A program made the position numbers and the translations under genes. Shown here one piece after another: positions 25,066-33,786 of a stretch of 64,000 bases of DNA. The DNA comes from an uncultured Clostridium sp. Lineage in GTDB: Bacteria > Bacillota > Clostridia > Lachnospirales > Lachnospiraceae. The stretch lies in NCBI GenBank assembly GCA_900547035.1, contig URFM01000001.1, positions 74,244 through 138,243 on the forward strand, given 5' to 3'. Each line of letters starts with the position of its first letter. Within the stretch, counting starts at the first letter, position 1. A model generated the notes under the pieces. The model saw only the letters and a program-made list of their open reading frames with translations. It was not told the DNA's origin and searched no databases.

Positions 25066-26487
25066 TCAACCTTCCTGAACTGCCATTTTCGCGTCACCGC
25101 CTGTATGGGATTCTTCTTTTCTTTCCGGCTCTTCGATCCTGCTTACCTGAACAGACTCAATGGTCTTATTTCCTACTTTCAGAACCTGAAAATGGTATCC
25201 GCCGTACTCTACCGCCGGTCTCTCGTCTTCTTTGGGAATCCGGTCCAGCCTGGCGATCAGGAATCCGCTCAGGGTTCCGTATGTATCGCTGTCCTCCTGC
25301 GAAAGGGTAAGTCCCAAAATTTCCTGAACCTCTTCCAGGTCGGTCATCCCCTTCATCACATAGCTGTGGTCCGGCTGCTCCGTGATACATTCTTCCTCAT
25401 TGTCGTACTCATCCTGAATACTGCCCACAATCTCTTCCAAAATATCCTCCATGGTCAGGAGCCCGGCCGTCTGGCCGTATTCATCCACAACGATTTCCAT
25501 GTGAATCTTTCTGGACTGCATCTCCTTAAACAGGGTGTCGATGCTTCTGGTCGCCGGAATAAAGCTGGCCTCCATTAGAAGACCCGGAATCTTTCCAATA
25601 GGAATCGGACGGTTTTCTTCCTTTTCATAGGCGCTCATGGCATCTCTCATATGAAGAATGCCGATAATATCGTCGATATCCTCTCCCGATACGGGGTAAC
25701 GCGTCTTATTACCTTCATTCAGAATAAAGCTGACCGCCTCCTGAAGAGTCATATCGTCATCCAGAATTTCCATATTGGTCCGGTGAGTCATAATATCCTG
25801 CGCTTCGGTTTCTCCCAGCTGAAAGATGTTGGTGATCATTTTCGTTTCGCCGGCTTTCAGAATCCCCTGCTCGTGGCCTTCATTAACCATGGACATTATG
25901 TCTTCCTCTGTTACATTTTCGCTGTTATCCTGTATCTTTACCTTAAACAGGGCCAGAACCGCCACGGAAACTCCCCGAACCAGTTTGGACAGAGGCAGAA
26001 AAAGACCTGCCGTGAAGGTCACCACCGGCAGAACGCGGTACCCCCAGCCCTTTGGATTGACCGCCGCCATACGTTTTGGAATCAGAACTCCAAAACATAC
26101 GACCAGGATTAATATAACCAGGCTGATTACCAATACAAGGCCTGCCTGCACCCACCATCCGGGATTTTCATACCAGCGGATGCCATCTGCCGATGGGAAC
26201 CAGGTTTGCGTCAAGCGTCCCATCCGGACAATCAGCACCGGTATAAATATAGCCCCCATAATCATTCCAACAAGATGGGTCATAATCTGAATCGTGTTGA
26301 TCAGATTTGCCGGGTTCTCAATCACACGGAGCATGCGCGCCGCTGCCGCATCTCCTTTCCCGGCCTCTTCCTCCAGCTCATCCTCATCCATATTTTGAAT
26401 GGCGGATCCGAATCCGTAAAACGCTGCCTCCAGCAGAATAAAGCCAATCAGCAGCAATATACCGACCGGCGAATAACCATCGTCCAT
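25066..26487 (-). CDS. CNNM/CorC-type membrane protein (hemolysin family)
   Basis: A 473-residue protein with the three-part architecture of CNNM/CorC proteins: an N-terminal membrane domain of the DUF21 type (hydrophobic helices to about residue 190), a pair of CBS domains (about 215-335, with TRYPVSGEDIDDIIGILHMRD and HMEIVVDEYGQTAGLLTMED), and a C-terminal CorC/HlyC domain (about 350-445). Relatives are linked to magnesium efflux or sodium-dependent transport; old hemolysin labels are historical. A promoter with exact -35/-10 spacing lies upstream. Confidence 0.9.
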   Translation of the reverse strand: MDDGYSPVGILLLIGFILLEAAFYGFGSAIQNMDEDELEEEAGKGDAAAARMLRVIENPANLINTIQIMTHLVGMIMGAIFIPVLIVRMGRLTQTWFPSADGIRWYENPGWWVQAGLVLVISLVILILVVCFGVLIPKRMAAVNPKGWGYRVLPVVTFTAGLFLPLSKLVRGVSVAVLALFKVKIQDNSENVTEEDIMSMVNEGHEQGILKAGETKMITNIFQLGETEAQDIMTHRTNMEILDDDMTLQEAVSFILNEGNKTRYPVSGEDIDDIIGILHMRDAMSAYEKEENRPIPIGKIPGLLMEASFIPATRSIDTLFKEMQSRKIHMEIVVDEYGQTAGLLTMEDILEEIVGSIQDEYDNEEECITEQPDHSYVMKGMTDLEEVQEILGLTLSQEDSDTYGTLSGFLIARLDRIPKEDERPAVEYGGYHFQVLKVGNKTIESVQVSRIEEPERKEESHTGGDAKMAVQEG

Positions 26488-26529
26488 AAAAGTAAAAAAG
26501 CACTCCCTTCCATGTATTCACTGATGGTT

Positions 26530-26558
26530 ATCATACCATTATTCCCTTTTTTCGTCAA
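26530..26558 (-). promoter_or_regulatory. SigA-type promoter for the CNNM/CorC gene
   Basis: TTGACG (26553-26558) and TATGAT (26530-26535), 17-bp spacer, on the minus strand, about 40 nt upstream of the start codon. It lies in the gap after mazF. Confidence 0.65.
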
Positions 26559-26589
26559 TGTCATCTTCTGGGACCTTTCTGCCGGATCA

Positions 26590-26937
26590 TTATGTATCCA
26601 TGGCCAGACTGACCTTTAAAGCCTGGTTCACCTGTTCCAAAAGTTCCCCGTCAATATGGCAGATTTTTTCCCTCAGCCTCTGCTTATCAATGGTCCGCAG
26701 CTGCTCCAGCAAAATGACCGAATCCTTGGCCATAGCACTTCGGCCTGAACTAAGCTCCACATGGGTAGGAAGCTTCGCCTTATTCATTCGGGAGGTAATC
26801 GCCGCGCAAATCACCGTCGGGCTATGTTTATTTCCTACATCGTTCTGAATCACCAGAACCGGGCGCACTCCCCCCTGTTCCGACCCCACCACAGGCCTTA
26901 AATCCGCGTAATAGATATCTCCTCGTTTGATAATCAC
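26590..26937 (-). CDS. MazF/PemK-family endoribonuclease
   Basis: A 115-residue toxin-type mRNA interferase with the MazF signature: [19 protein letters not shown] with R/G/G positions, RPVLVIQND, and [13 protein letters not shown] start at 26937 with GGAGAG 8 nt upstream fits best. In Bacillus the order is alr-ndoAI-ndoA, with an antitoxin between. Here the gap after alr is only about 135 bp and I find no antitoxin frame, so the toxin looks unpaired at this locus; an unlinked antitoxin or loss of strong toxicity is possible. Confidence 0.9.
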   Translation of the reverse strand: MIIKRGDIYYADLRPVVGSEQGGVRPVLVIQNDVGNKHSPTVICAAITSRMNKAKLPTHVELSSGRSAMAKDSVILLEQLRTIDKQRLREKICHIDGELLEQVNQALKVSLAMDT

Positions 26938-27072
26938 TGCTGTCACTCTCCATTTCCAGAAATCAGGCCTTTTTCTGCCTCTTACCAGTAGTATGGACAG
27001 ATTTCCCCAATTTATACTTTGGCAAATCCCCTCTGTGATTAGCATATGATTTCAAATCTCAACCTGGAACTT

Positions 27073-28272
27073 TTACAAAAAGTCTACATACCGGTCATCC
27101 GAGTAATCTTTCACTCCTACGATCCTGCCCTGACTCCAATAAACTCTTGGAATCCGTTTTCCCATATTGCAAATAATCTCGTAGCGAAACGCCCCTCCGG
27201 CCTCTTCAATCTCCTCGATCGTAATCCGCTCTTTTCCCTGAGTCCCCATCAAAACCACCTCATCCTGGGGCAAAACATCCGGAATGTGGCTAACGTCCAC
27301 CATAAACTGATCCATACAAATTCTACCTAAAACCGGAGCTCTCATTCCGCGAATCAGTACGTGGCCCTTCCCGGAAAGGCTCCTGGGATAACCATCCCCA
27401 TATCCCACCGGAATCGTTGCAATGCGCATAGTTTGTGCCGCCACAAACGTTCCTCCATAACTGACCGGCGTCCCGGCCTCTATGGTCTTCAGACAGCTGA
27501 CCCTTGTTTTTACAGACATGGCCGGAGTCAATTCCACCAGATCTTTTCTCACTTCGTCCGAAGGGTAGATCCCGTACATGGAAATTCCGGCCCTGCACAT
27601 CTTTAAGCGGTTGGAAGGGAAACCTTCTACCATAGCCGCGCTGTTTGAACAGTGACAGTAAGGAATTTCCAGTCCGTGATCCTTCAGCCTTCCCATGAAA
27701 TTTTCAAAATCCTGAAGCTGTTTTTGAGCGGATTCCTTATCCCGCTCGTCTGCGCGCGCAAAATGAGTAAAAATCCCCTCGATTTGAATTCCCGGCAGGC
27801 AGCTGATTTGCTTTACAAGTCTAACCGACTCCTCCCCCGGCTTCATACCAATACGGCTCATCCCCGTATCTACCGCAAGATGAATGCGCAGTTTCTGATG
27901 GGACGATTCCGCCAGCCTTGAAAGTTCCTGGGCTTGGCCCAGTTCGAATACTGCCGGTCGAAGCCGCCATTGGAGCAATTCCTCAAAATCCTCCGGAAAG
28001 GTCACCCCTAAAATCAGAATCATCCCCTCAACACCGTGATGACGCAGATTGATCCCTTCCTGGAGCGTGGCTACGCCAAACCCTGACACATAGGGGGCTG
28101 CCGCCTTCGCTACAGGAACCGCCCCATGGCCATAACCGTCCGCCTTTACAACTGCCATCATTTCTGTTTTTTCCGGAAGCAGCGCCTTCATGGCCTTCAG
28201 ATTAGACGCAATGGCATCCAGATTAATGTCTGCCTCTACTCTCCGGCAATTTTTTAATCTTGTCTCGTCCAT
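27073..28272 (-). CDS. alr: Alanine racemase
   Basis: Alr interconverts L- and D-alanine for peptidoglycan. The 399-residue PLP enzyme has the cofactor-binding Lys in MAVVKADGYGHGA (about residue 43), the phosphate-binding VGYGDGYPRSL region (catalytic Tyr) and GRICMDQFMVDVS. Its start lies inside the end of nnr (19-nt overlap), and mazF follows downstream, part of an acpS-nnr-alr-mazF gene order also seen in other Firmicutes. Confidence 0.95.
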   Translation of the reverse strand: MDETRLKNCRRVEADINLDAIASNLKAMKALLPEKTEMMAVVKADGYGHGAVPVAKAAAPYVSGFGVATLQEGINLRHHGVEGMILILGVTFPEDFEELLQWRLRPAVFELGQAQELSRLAESSHQKLRIHLAVDTGMSRIGMKPGEESVRLVKQISCLPGIQIEGIFTHFARADERDKESAQKQLQDFENFMGRLKDHGLEIPYCHCSNSAAMVEGFPSNRLKMCRAGISMYGIYPSDEVRKDLVELTPAMSVKTRVSCLKTIEAGTPVSYGGTFVAAQTMRIATIPVGYGDGYPRSLSGKGHVLIRGMRAPVLGRICMDQFMVDVSHIPDVLPQDEVVLMGTQGKERITIEEIEEAGGAFRYEIICNMGKRIPRVYWSQGRIVGVKDYSDDRYVDFL

Positions 28273-29855
28273 TTTCCTTCCTCCATTTTAGCCGGAGTCG
28301 GATCGTTCCGGTTTTCCTTTTTTCCGGGGGCCGCCGCCTCCCTTAAATAATCCGCCAATTCTCTGGCCAAAAGCCCGTGAGGCCCCCCCTCCTTTTCAGC
28401 CAGGTCGCCTGCTCTTCCATGCAGATACGCTCCCAGACGCGCCGCCTCTTTTTCCTCCATCCCCAGAGCTAAAAGGGCGCCAATCACTCCGGAAAGCACA
28501 TCGCCGGAACCGGCTTTGGCCATAGCGCTGTTTCCGCTGGTATTGACATAGATTTCCCCGTCTCTGGATGCCACTACTGTAGCTGCGTCCTTTAACACAC
28601 AGGTCAGACCATAACGAAGGGCATAATTTCTGGCGCAGGAAACCAGGTCTTTCTGGATTTCTGAAACAGGCTGTCCCGTCAGCCGACTCATTTCTCCTAG
28701 ATGGGGAGTAATGATGAGATTCTCCGTAAAATAAGATGTCAGATAGGGATGAGCGGCAATGGTGTTAAGTCCATCCGCATCCACCACCACAGGAGTACAG
28801 GCAGCTGTCAGAATATCTTCCACCAAATATTCTACATACTCCTCAGAACCCAGACCCGGACCCATGATCACCACATCCGCCCACTGGCACTGGGCATCGA
28901 TCATCTGCCGGAATTCTTCCCTGCCTTCTATCAGCTGGCTTTGGGTATAGGTAGCCAAAATTGCTTCTGGAAGCAGCTGCTGCAGTACCGGGCGGTTCTC
29001 CTGAACCGTCAGAATTTTTACCAGGCCGGCCCCCATCCGATAAGCGGCCAGGGCGCTCAAATAAGCAGCCCCGCACATGTGCTTGGAACCTGCTACAATC
29101 AGAATCCGTCCAAAGGTTCCCTTGTTGGAATAGGCTTTTCTGGGCGGAATCCGCTCTAAGTCCTCTATTCCATAGGCCAAAGCCGGCTCCTGCGCAAGAT
29201 GCCTTATGGCTTCCCTGGGGAAACCGATTTCCGCGATCGTAACCTCTCCTCCATAATCCCTTCCGGGATACAGCGCGGTTCCTAGCTTTTCCCAGCCAAA
29301 TGTGACTGTCCGGTCTGCCCGGACAGCCCTTCCCATCACCGCTCCCGTATCAGCATCAATCCCGGAAGGCAGGTCTACCGAAACCACACACCGGACCCGT
29401 CCCTCTTCTCTCCACCGGTTAATACGATCTGTCCACTGTCCCGGAGTGCCGGTCACCTCTCTGGCAAGCCCTACTCCAAACAGCGCATCGATCACCGCTG
29501 CACCGGATACAGGCAGTTCATCCTGCTCCCCCATAAGAACCGGTACTCCCAGATTCCGGGCGATTTCCACCTGTGCTGCCAGTTCTCTGCTGGCCTTCTG
29601 CAAATTTCCCACGAGAACAACCTGGACGCTATAGCCCCGAAGATAGAGAATGCGGGCTGCAGCCACCCCGTCGGCCCCATTGTTTCCCATTCCGCATACC
29701 GCAAGGACAGGCTCACTGTCATCTGTCCTCTCCTGAATACTCTGAGCCACCGCCAGAGCTGCCCGCTCCATCAGCACCATAGAGGGAATTTTCATCTTCT
29801 CCATGGAATAAGCATCGACGGCTTTTGCCTGTTTTCCCGTCAATAAATACCTCAT
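28254..29855 (-). CDS. nnr: Bifunctional NAD(P)H-hydrate epimerase/dehydratase
   Basis: This repair enzyme restores damaged (hydrated) NADH and NADPH. The 533-residue protein fuses an N-terminal YjeF-type epimerase domain (about 1-215; GMGNNGADGVAAARIL, VDLPSGIDADTG) to a C-terminal dehydratase of the ribokinase-like fold (about 235-505; YSNKGTFGRILIVAGSKHM, TPHLGEMSRLTG, MAKAGSGDVLSG). The ATG at 29855 has GGAG before it. It overlaps the 3' part of the acpS frame by 137 nt, and alr by 19 nt. Confidence 0.93.
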   Translation of the reverse strand: MRYLLTGKQAKAVDAYSMEKMKIPSMVLMERAALAVAQSIQERTDDSEPVLAVCGMGNNGADGVAAARILYLRGYSVQVVLVGNLQKASRELAAQVEIARNLGVPVLMGEQDELPVSGAAVIDALFGVGLAREVTGTPGQWTDRINRWREEGRVRCVVSVDLPSGIDADTGAVMGRAVRADRTVTFGWEKLGTALYPGRDYGGEVTIAEIGFPREAIRHLAQEPALAYGIEDLERIPPRKAYSNKGTFGRILIVAGSKHMCGAAYLSALAAYRMGAGLVKILTVQENRPVLQQLLPEAILATYTQSQLIEGREEFRQMIDAQCQWADVVIMGPGLGSEEYVEYLVEDILTAACTPVVVDADGLNTIAAHPYLTSYFTENLIITPHLGEMSRLTGQPVSEIQKDLVSCARNYALRYGLTCVLKDAATVVASRDGEIYVNTSGNSAMAKAGSGDVLSGVIGALLALGMEEKEAARLGAYLHGRAGDLAEKEGGPHGLLARELADYLREAAAPGKKENRNDPTPAKMEEGKWTRQD

Positions 29856-30228
29856 TTTCCCCGCTCCCTTCTCCCTGTGCCACCGCGAAAGCCAGCGCAT
29901 GCTCTCTGGTATTGGAAATAGATACCTGGATCTCCCTGATCCCCAGTTCTCTTGCCCGTTTTGCAGCTCCATCGTAAAGCTTTACATAAGGCTTTCCCAG
30001 TTCGTCTCTTAATGCCTCGATTGCCTTTGGTCCGAATCCCCGAAATCCCGTTCCCAGGGCTTTGGCCACCGCCTCTTTGACAGCAAAATCGCCGGCAAGG
30101 CTGGAAATAGACTCCCTTGCCTGCCGGCGCTCCTGTTCGGTAAACGTATAGGCCATAAAAGAGTCCCGCTCACAGGCTCTTTTCATTCGCTGAATTTCTA
30201 CCAGATCCGTTCCTACTCCTATGACCAT
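29719..30228 (-). CDS. acpS: Holo-[acyl-carrier-protein] synthase with overlapping C-terminal extension
   Basis: AcpS transfers the phosphopantetheine arm from CoA to acyl carrier protein. Conserved motifs are IGVGTDLVEIQRMKR at the N-terminus and DFAVKEAVAKALGTGF (Asp/Glu metal ligands). The family is about 120-130 residues and should end soon after SISNTREHALAFAVA, but this frame has no stop there and runs 137 nt into nnr, adding about 45 residues of Gly/Ser/Glu-rich sequence (169 in total). A frame slip near 29855 would have given a TGA exactly at the nnr start. The tail is probably a by-product. Confidence 0.88.
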   Translation of the reverse strand: MVIGVGTDLVEIQRMKRACERDSFMAYTFTEQERRQARESISSLAGDFAVKEAVAKALGTGFRGFGPKAIEALRDELGKPYVKLYDGAAKRARELGIREIQVSISNTREHALAFAVAQGEGSGENEVFIDGKTGKSRRCLFHGEDENSLYGADGAGSSGGGSEYSGEDR

Positions 30229-30248
30229 ATTCTCCAGTTCTCCGCCTT

Positions 30249-30911
30249 TTACTTTTTCGCCGTCTTTGCGCCCTTCTTCTGCTCCTGTCTGCTGCATACC
30301 CGATAAGACAAACGCATCAGGCTCTCTGACAGGTGGACGTTTTCTACTACCACATCATCCGGTACCACCAGATCCGTATGGGCGAAATTCCAAATTGCCT
30401 TAATTCCCGCTTTTACCAGACGATCCGCGATCTCAGGCGCTTTTGTCTTAGGAATAGTAAGGGCTGCGATCTGGATATCGTTGTCTTTAATAAAGCTTTC
30501 CATCTCATCCACGGAACGAATCTCGATTCCCCGGATCACCAGACCAATCAGCTTCGGATTGATATCGAACATTCCCTTAATCAAAAAGCCTCTTCTCTCA
30601 AAATTCGTATAATTGGCAATGGCCTGGCCCAAATTTCCAGCTCCTATAATAATCAGATTGTGCTGCTGGTCAATACCAAGAATCTTCGCGATCTCCGCGT
30701 AAAGATATTTTACATTATAGCCGTATCCCTGCTGGCCGAAGCCGCCGAAATTATTCAGGTCCTGGCGTATCTGGGAGGCAGTTACCTTCATCCGGGCGCT
30801 GAGTTCGTTGGATGAAATCCGTTCCACTCCCTCCTCAATCAGCTCCCCCAAATACCGATAGTACCGGGGCAGACGCCCAATCACTGCTTTTGAAATTTTC
30901 TTTCCTTCCAT
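30249..30911 (-). CDS. rex: Redox-sensing transcriptional repressor Rex
   Basis: Rex senses the NADH/NAD+ ratio and represses fermentation and respiration genes when NADH is low. The 220-residue protein has an N-terminal winged helix (RLPRYYRYLGELIEEGVERI, ASQIRQDLNNFGGFGQQGYG) and a Rossmann domain (IIIGAGNLGQAIANY). The ATG at 30911 follows AGGTGA. acpS starts 20 bp downstream. A perfect consensus promoter with an inverted repeat (TGACA-n6-TGTCA) lies upstream. Confidence 0.95.
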   Translation of the reverse strand: MEGKKISKAVIGRLPRYYRYLGELIEEGVERISSNELSARMKVTASQIRQDLNNFGGFGQQGYGYNVKYLYAEIAKILGIDQQHNLIIIGAGNLGQAIANYTNFERRGFLIKGMFDINPKLIGLVIRGIEIRSVDEMESFIKDNDIQIAALTIPKTKAPEIADRLVKAGIKAIWNFAHTDLVVPDDVVVENVHLSESLMRLSYRVCSRQEQKKGAKTAKK

Positions 30912-31021
30912 CCTGTTCACCTTTCCTGTCTGCTTTTCATCCCCTAAACGACCTCGTAGCGATCCGGGACGGCGCATCTTCTTGTCCGGCAAATGCCTGG
31001 CAAAAAGCATATATCAGTCTT

Positions 31022-31050
31022 ATTATACGCATATGACAAAAAAATGTCAA
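31022..31050 (-). promoter_or_regulatory. Consensus SigA promoter for rex, with inverted repeat 31034-31049
   Basis: A perfect TTGACA (31045-31050) and TATAAT (31022-31027) with a 17-bp spacer on the minus strand. The inverted repeat TGACA-n6-TGTCA (31034-31049) overlaps the -35 region and could be an operator. It does not match the usual Rex consensus closely, so autoregulation is unproven. Confidence 0.75.
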
Positions 31051-31067
31051 ACCGTTTCACGATGTTC

Positions 31068-31096
31068 TTGAAAAAATAATGTTCTTATATTATACT
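31068..31096 (+). promoter_or_regulatory. SigA-type promoter for the ABC-F gene
   Basis: TTGAAA (31068-31073) and TATACT (31091-31096) spaced by 17 bp on the plus strand. It is divergent from the rex promoter 18 bp away. The repeat ATGTTCTT occurs twice (31062-31069 and 31079-31086), 17 bp apart, across the promoter. Confidence 0.65.
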
Positions 31097-31143
31097 GTTT
31101 CATGGTTATGCCCGCATATTAAGCTGTTTTAAAGGAGATAATC

Positions 31144-33132
31144 GTGATTTTATCGTGCAGTAATATCAGCAAATCATTTGGCGATCAGGATGTGTTGAAG
31201 CACATATCCTTTCACATAGAAGAACATGAAAAGGCGGCTGTGGTCGGTATCAACGGTGCCGGAAAATCCACTCTGCTGAAAATTATTATTGGTGAACTGG
31301 CTCCCGATGAAGGAGTGGTTTCCTTGTCAAAGGGCGCTTCCATCGGCTATCTGGCCCAGCACCAGGACCTGGAGGGGGCTTCCACCATCTATGATGCGTT
31401 AATGGAGGTAAAGCAGCCGGTCATTCAGATGGAAAAACGTCTGCGGCTGCTGGAAGCCTCCATGAAGGAGCTTTCCGGCGAAGCTCTGGAGAGCGCCCTT
31501 GAAGAATACAGCCGCCTGGACCACCAGTTTGAGCTGGAAGGCGGATACGTCTGGCAGAGTGAAATCACCGGGGTTTTGAAGGGCCTGGGATTTGAGGAGC
31601 AAGAATTTTCTAAAGAAATCCATGCGCTCTCAGGCGGTCAGAAAACCCGGGTCTCCCTGGGAAAACTTCTTCTAACCAAGCCCGAACTCCTGCTTTTGGA
31701 CGAGCCCACCAACCACCTGGACATGGAGTCTATCGCATGGCTGGAAACCTATCTGAAAAGCTATTCCGGAAGCGTAATTCTGGTCGCTCACGACCGCTAT
31801 TTTCTGGACCGGGTAGTCTCCAAGGTAATAGAGCTGGACAACGGTATTGGCACCGTGTTTTCCGGTAACTACACCGCCTACAGCGAGAAGAAGGCCATGC
31901 TGCGGGACGCCCAGATCCGGGCTTATCTGAACCAGCAGCAGGAAATCAAGCGGCAGGAGGCGGTCATTGCCAAATTAAAATCCTTCAACCGTGAAAAATC
32001 CATCCGCCGGGCGGAAAGCCGCGAAAAAATGCTGGAGAAAATCGATCGGCTGGAGCGGCCTGTAGAAATTGACGATTCCATGGACATCCGGCTGGAGCCA
32101 GATGTGATCAGCGGCAACGACGTGCTGACGGTACAGGATTTATCCAAGTCCTTCGGCAGCCAGCTGCTCTTTTCCCATGTAAATTTTGAAATCAAGCGCG
32201 GGGAGCGGGTGGCTGTGATCGGCAATAACGGCACCGGAAAAACCACCCTGCTGAAAATCATCAACGGTATGCTGCCGGCGGACAGCGGCCAAATCCGTCT
32301 GGGCTCAAAGGTACACATCGGCTACTACGACCAGGAACATCAAGTGCTGCATCCGGACAAGACTCTCTTTGACGAAATTCAGGACGCCTACCCTGCCATG
32401 AATAATACCCAGATTCGGAATACTCTGGCCTCCTTCCTTTTTACGGGGGACGATGTGTTTAAGCTCATCCGGGATTTAAGCGGAGGAGAACGGGGCAGAG
32501 TTTCCTTGGCAAAGCTTATGCTGTCGGATGCCAACTTTCTGCTTTTGGACGAGCCTACCAACCATCTGGATATTACCTCCAAGGAGATTCTGGAAAGCGC
32601 CTTAAACCGTTATACGGGAACTGTTCTTTACGTTTCCCACGACCGGTATTTCATCAACCGGACCGCCACGCGGATTCTGGATTTGACGGGGCAGACGTTT
32701 GTCAATTATATCGGGAATTATGAGTATTACCTGGAAAAAAAGGAGGACGTGGAAGCAGCCCACTTTGAGCGCCTTGCTAGAGAAGTGAAAAATACCTCCG
32801 GTAAAAACGGCTCCCCGGCCGCTTCTGCCCCGGCGCTTTCCTCTCAGGCTGCTGCCTCGGCTTGCGTGGGCGCGGGGCGCCAGGACTGGAAGGCACAAAA
32901 GGAGGAGCAGGCAAGGCTCCGCAAACTTCAGAACGAGTTAAAAAAGACGGAGGAGGAAATCCACCGACTGGAGACCAGGGACCAGGAAATCGATGAACTC
33001 CTCTCTCAGGAAGAGGTCTACACCAACGTATCCCGCCTGATGGAGCTGAACCAGGAGAAAGAGAAAAACAGCGCCCGCCTGGAAGAGCTTTACGAACGCT
33101 GGGAAGAACTGTCCGAGGAGGTGGAAGGATGA
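31144..33132 (+). CDS. ABC-F family ATP-binding protein
   Basis: ABC-F proteins have two nucleotide-binding domains and no membrane part and act on the ribosome. The 662-residue protein has Walker A motifs GINGAGKSTLLK (about residue 36) and GNNGTGKTTLLK (about 362), both signature motifs (LSGGQKTRVSL, LSGGERGRVSL) and Walker B segments (LLLDEPTNHLD twice). The C-terminus ends in a charged coiled coil (KNELKKTEEEIHRLETRD), as in Uup/EttA-like members. Whether it gives antibiotic resistance cannot be told. It starts with GTG, preceded by AAAGGAG. Confidence 0.93.
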   Translation: MILSCSNISKSFGDQDVLKHISFHIEEHEKAAVVGINGAGKSTLLKIIIGELAPDEGVVSLSKGASIGYLAQHQDLEGASTIYDALMEVKQPVIQMEKRLRLLEASMKELSGEALESALEEYSRLDHQFELEGGYVWQSEITGVLKGLGFEEQEFSKEIHALSGGQKTRVSLGKLLLTKPELLLLDEPTNHLDMESIAWLETYLKSYSGSVILVAHDRYFLDRVVSKVIELDNGIGTVFSGNYTAYSEKKAMLRDAQIRAYLNQQQEIKRQEAVIAKLKSFNREKSIRRAESREKMLEKIDRLERPVEIDDSMDIRLEPDVISGNDVLTVQDLSKSFGSQLLFSHVNFEIKRGERVAVIGNNGTGKTTLLKIINGMLPADSGQIRLGSKVHIGYYDQEHQVLHPDKTLFDEIQDAYPAMNNTQIRNTLASFLFTGDDVFKLIRDLSGGERGRVSLAKLMLSDANFLLLDEPTNHLDITSKEILESALNRYTGTVLYVSHDRYFINRTATRILDLTGQTFVNYIGNYEYYLEKKEDVEAAHFERLAREVKNTSGKNGSPAASAPALSSQAAASACVGAGRQDWKAQKEEQARLRKLQNELKKTEEEIHRLETRDQEIDELLSQEEVYTNVSRLMELNQEKEKNSARLEELYERWEELSEEVEG

Positions 33133-33350
33133 AACTGAAACGCATTGCCGCCTTAATCGGGGCCCTGTTTTTCATAATCCTGGCCCTGGCACTCTTCGTT
33201 TCTGCCATTGTGGGCGCTCCCTTTGAAGTGCTGGCAGCCCTCCTCTTCTGCCTGGTCCTGATACCCATCATCGCTTACGCCATGGTGCTGGCGGCCCGGG
33301 TGTTTCGGAAGGATAAGAAAAGCGACCATACTGATACCGATTCCATTTAA
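33129..33350 (+). CDS. Small two-helix membrane protein
   Basis: A 73-residue protein with two hydrophobic helices (IAALIGALFFIILALALFVS and VLAALLFCLVLIPIIAYAM) and a charged tail (RKDKKSDHTDTDS). Its start overlaps the stop codon of the ABC-F gene (ATGA), so it is translated with it. Function is not recognised. Confidence 0.75.
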   Translation: MKLKRIAALIGALFFIILALALFVSAIVGAPFEVLAALLFCLVLIPIIAYAMVLAARVFRKDKKSDHTDTDSI

Positions 33351-33374
33351 TAGATTAAAGGGAAATGCGTTAAA

Positions 33375-33399
33375 CAGGACAATATCAAGTTTTGTCCTG
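33375..33399. terminator. Hairpin after the ABC-F unit
   Basis: Inverted repeat CAGGACAA/TTGTCCTG (33375-33382, 33392-33399) just downstream of the small membrane protein gene; no long T-tract follows. It may be a weak terminator for the plus-strand unit. Confidence 0.4.
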
Positions 33400-33678
33400 A
33401 TAAATGGGATAAATGCTCCGAAGGAAGCAATCAGCTGGTCCAGTTGTAGACAGCTGAAGGAGATTTTTTATAAGTTCAATCAATACTCCTGTCACAGGGC
33501 CGCAGCTGAAAGCGCCAATCAGCGCGGGCAGGTCCGATAAGTCCATCCGCGCAAACGGCGGCGACAGCGGGACAGGAAATTCAAAAAAAGCAAGGATAAA
33601 AGAAATGGCGGAAAGAGCCGCGGTCACGGTAAGCATGCGCATGTCACGGCCCGAAGCCGCCCTTTGTGTCATCATCAT
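33385..33678 (-). pseudogene. Truncated riboflavin-type ECF transporter S component
   Basis: The frame shows the first part of a RibU-like S component: MLTVTAALSAISFILAFFEF, then PPFARMDLSDLPALIGAF and GPVTGVLIELIKNLLQLSTT, the highly conserved first half of the family. Instead of the usual remaining three helices (full length about 190 residues) the frame ends after some 20 unrelated residues. Another frame in the same stretch reads IASFGAFIPFIRTKLDIVL, somewhat like the end of an S component, so an internal deletion with frameshift is likely. Non-functional as it stands. No FMN riboswitch is seen upstream. Confidence 0.65.
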
Positions 33679-33721
33679 TTTCCCATCGTTCTCCTTTTTC
33701 ATATGAACTGGATTAACAACA

Positions 33722-33750
33722 AGCCCCGCAGGCATAGCGCTTGCAGGGCT
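33722..33750 (-). terminator. Terminator hairpin after the split-barrel flavoprotein gene
   Basis: A GC-rich imperfect stem (AGCCCCGCAGGC/GCTTGCAGGGCT) followed on the minus strand by TTGTTGTTAA. It lies just beyond the stop at 33787. Confidence 0.55.
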
Positions 33751-33786
33751 GTTCTTGTTTTTCCTCTTCCGCCGGTCAACCCAGAC

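Noticed and set aside
29722-29854. AcpS C-terminal extension as a functional domain
   Set aside because: The sequence is Gly/Ser/Glu-rich and exactly follows the shifted frame of nnr, so it is most likely a by-product.
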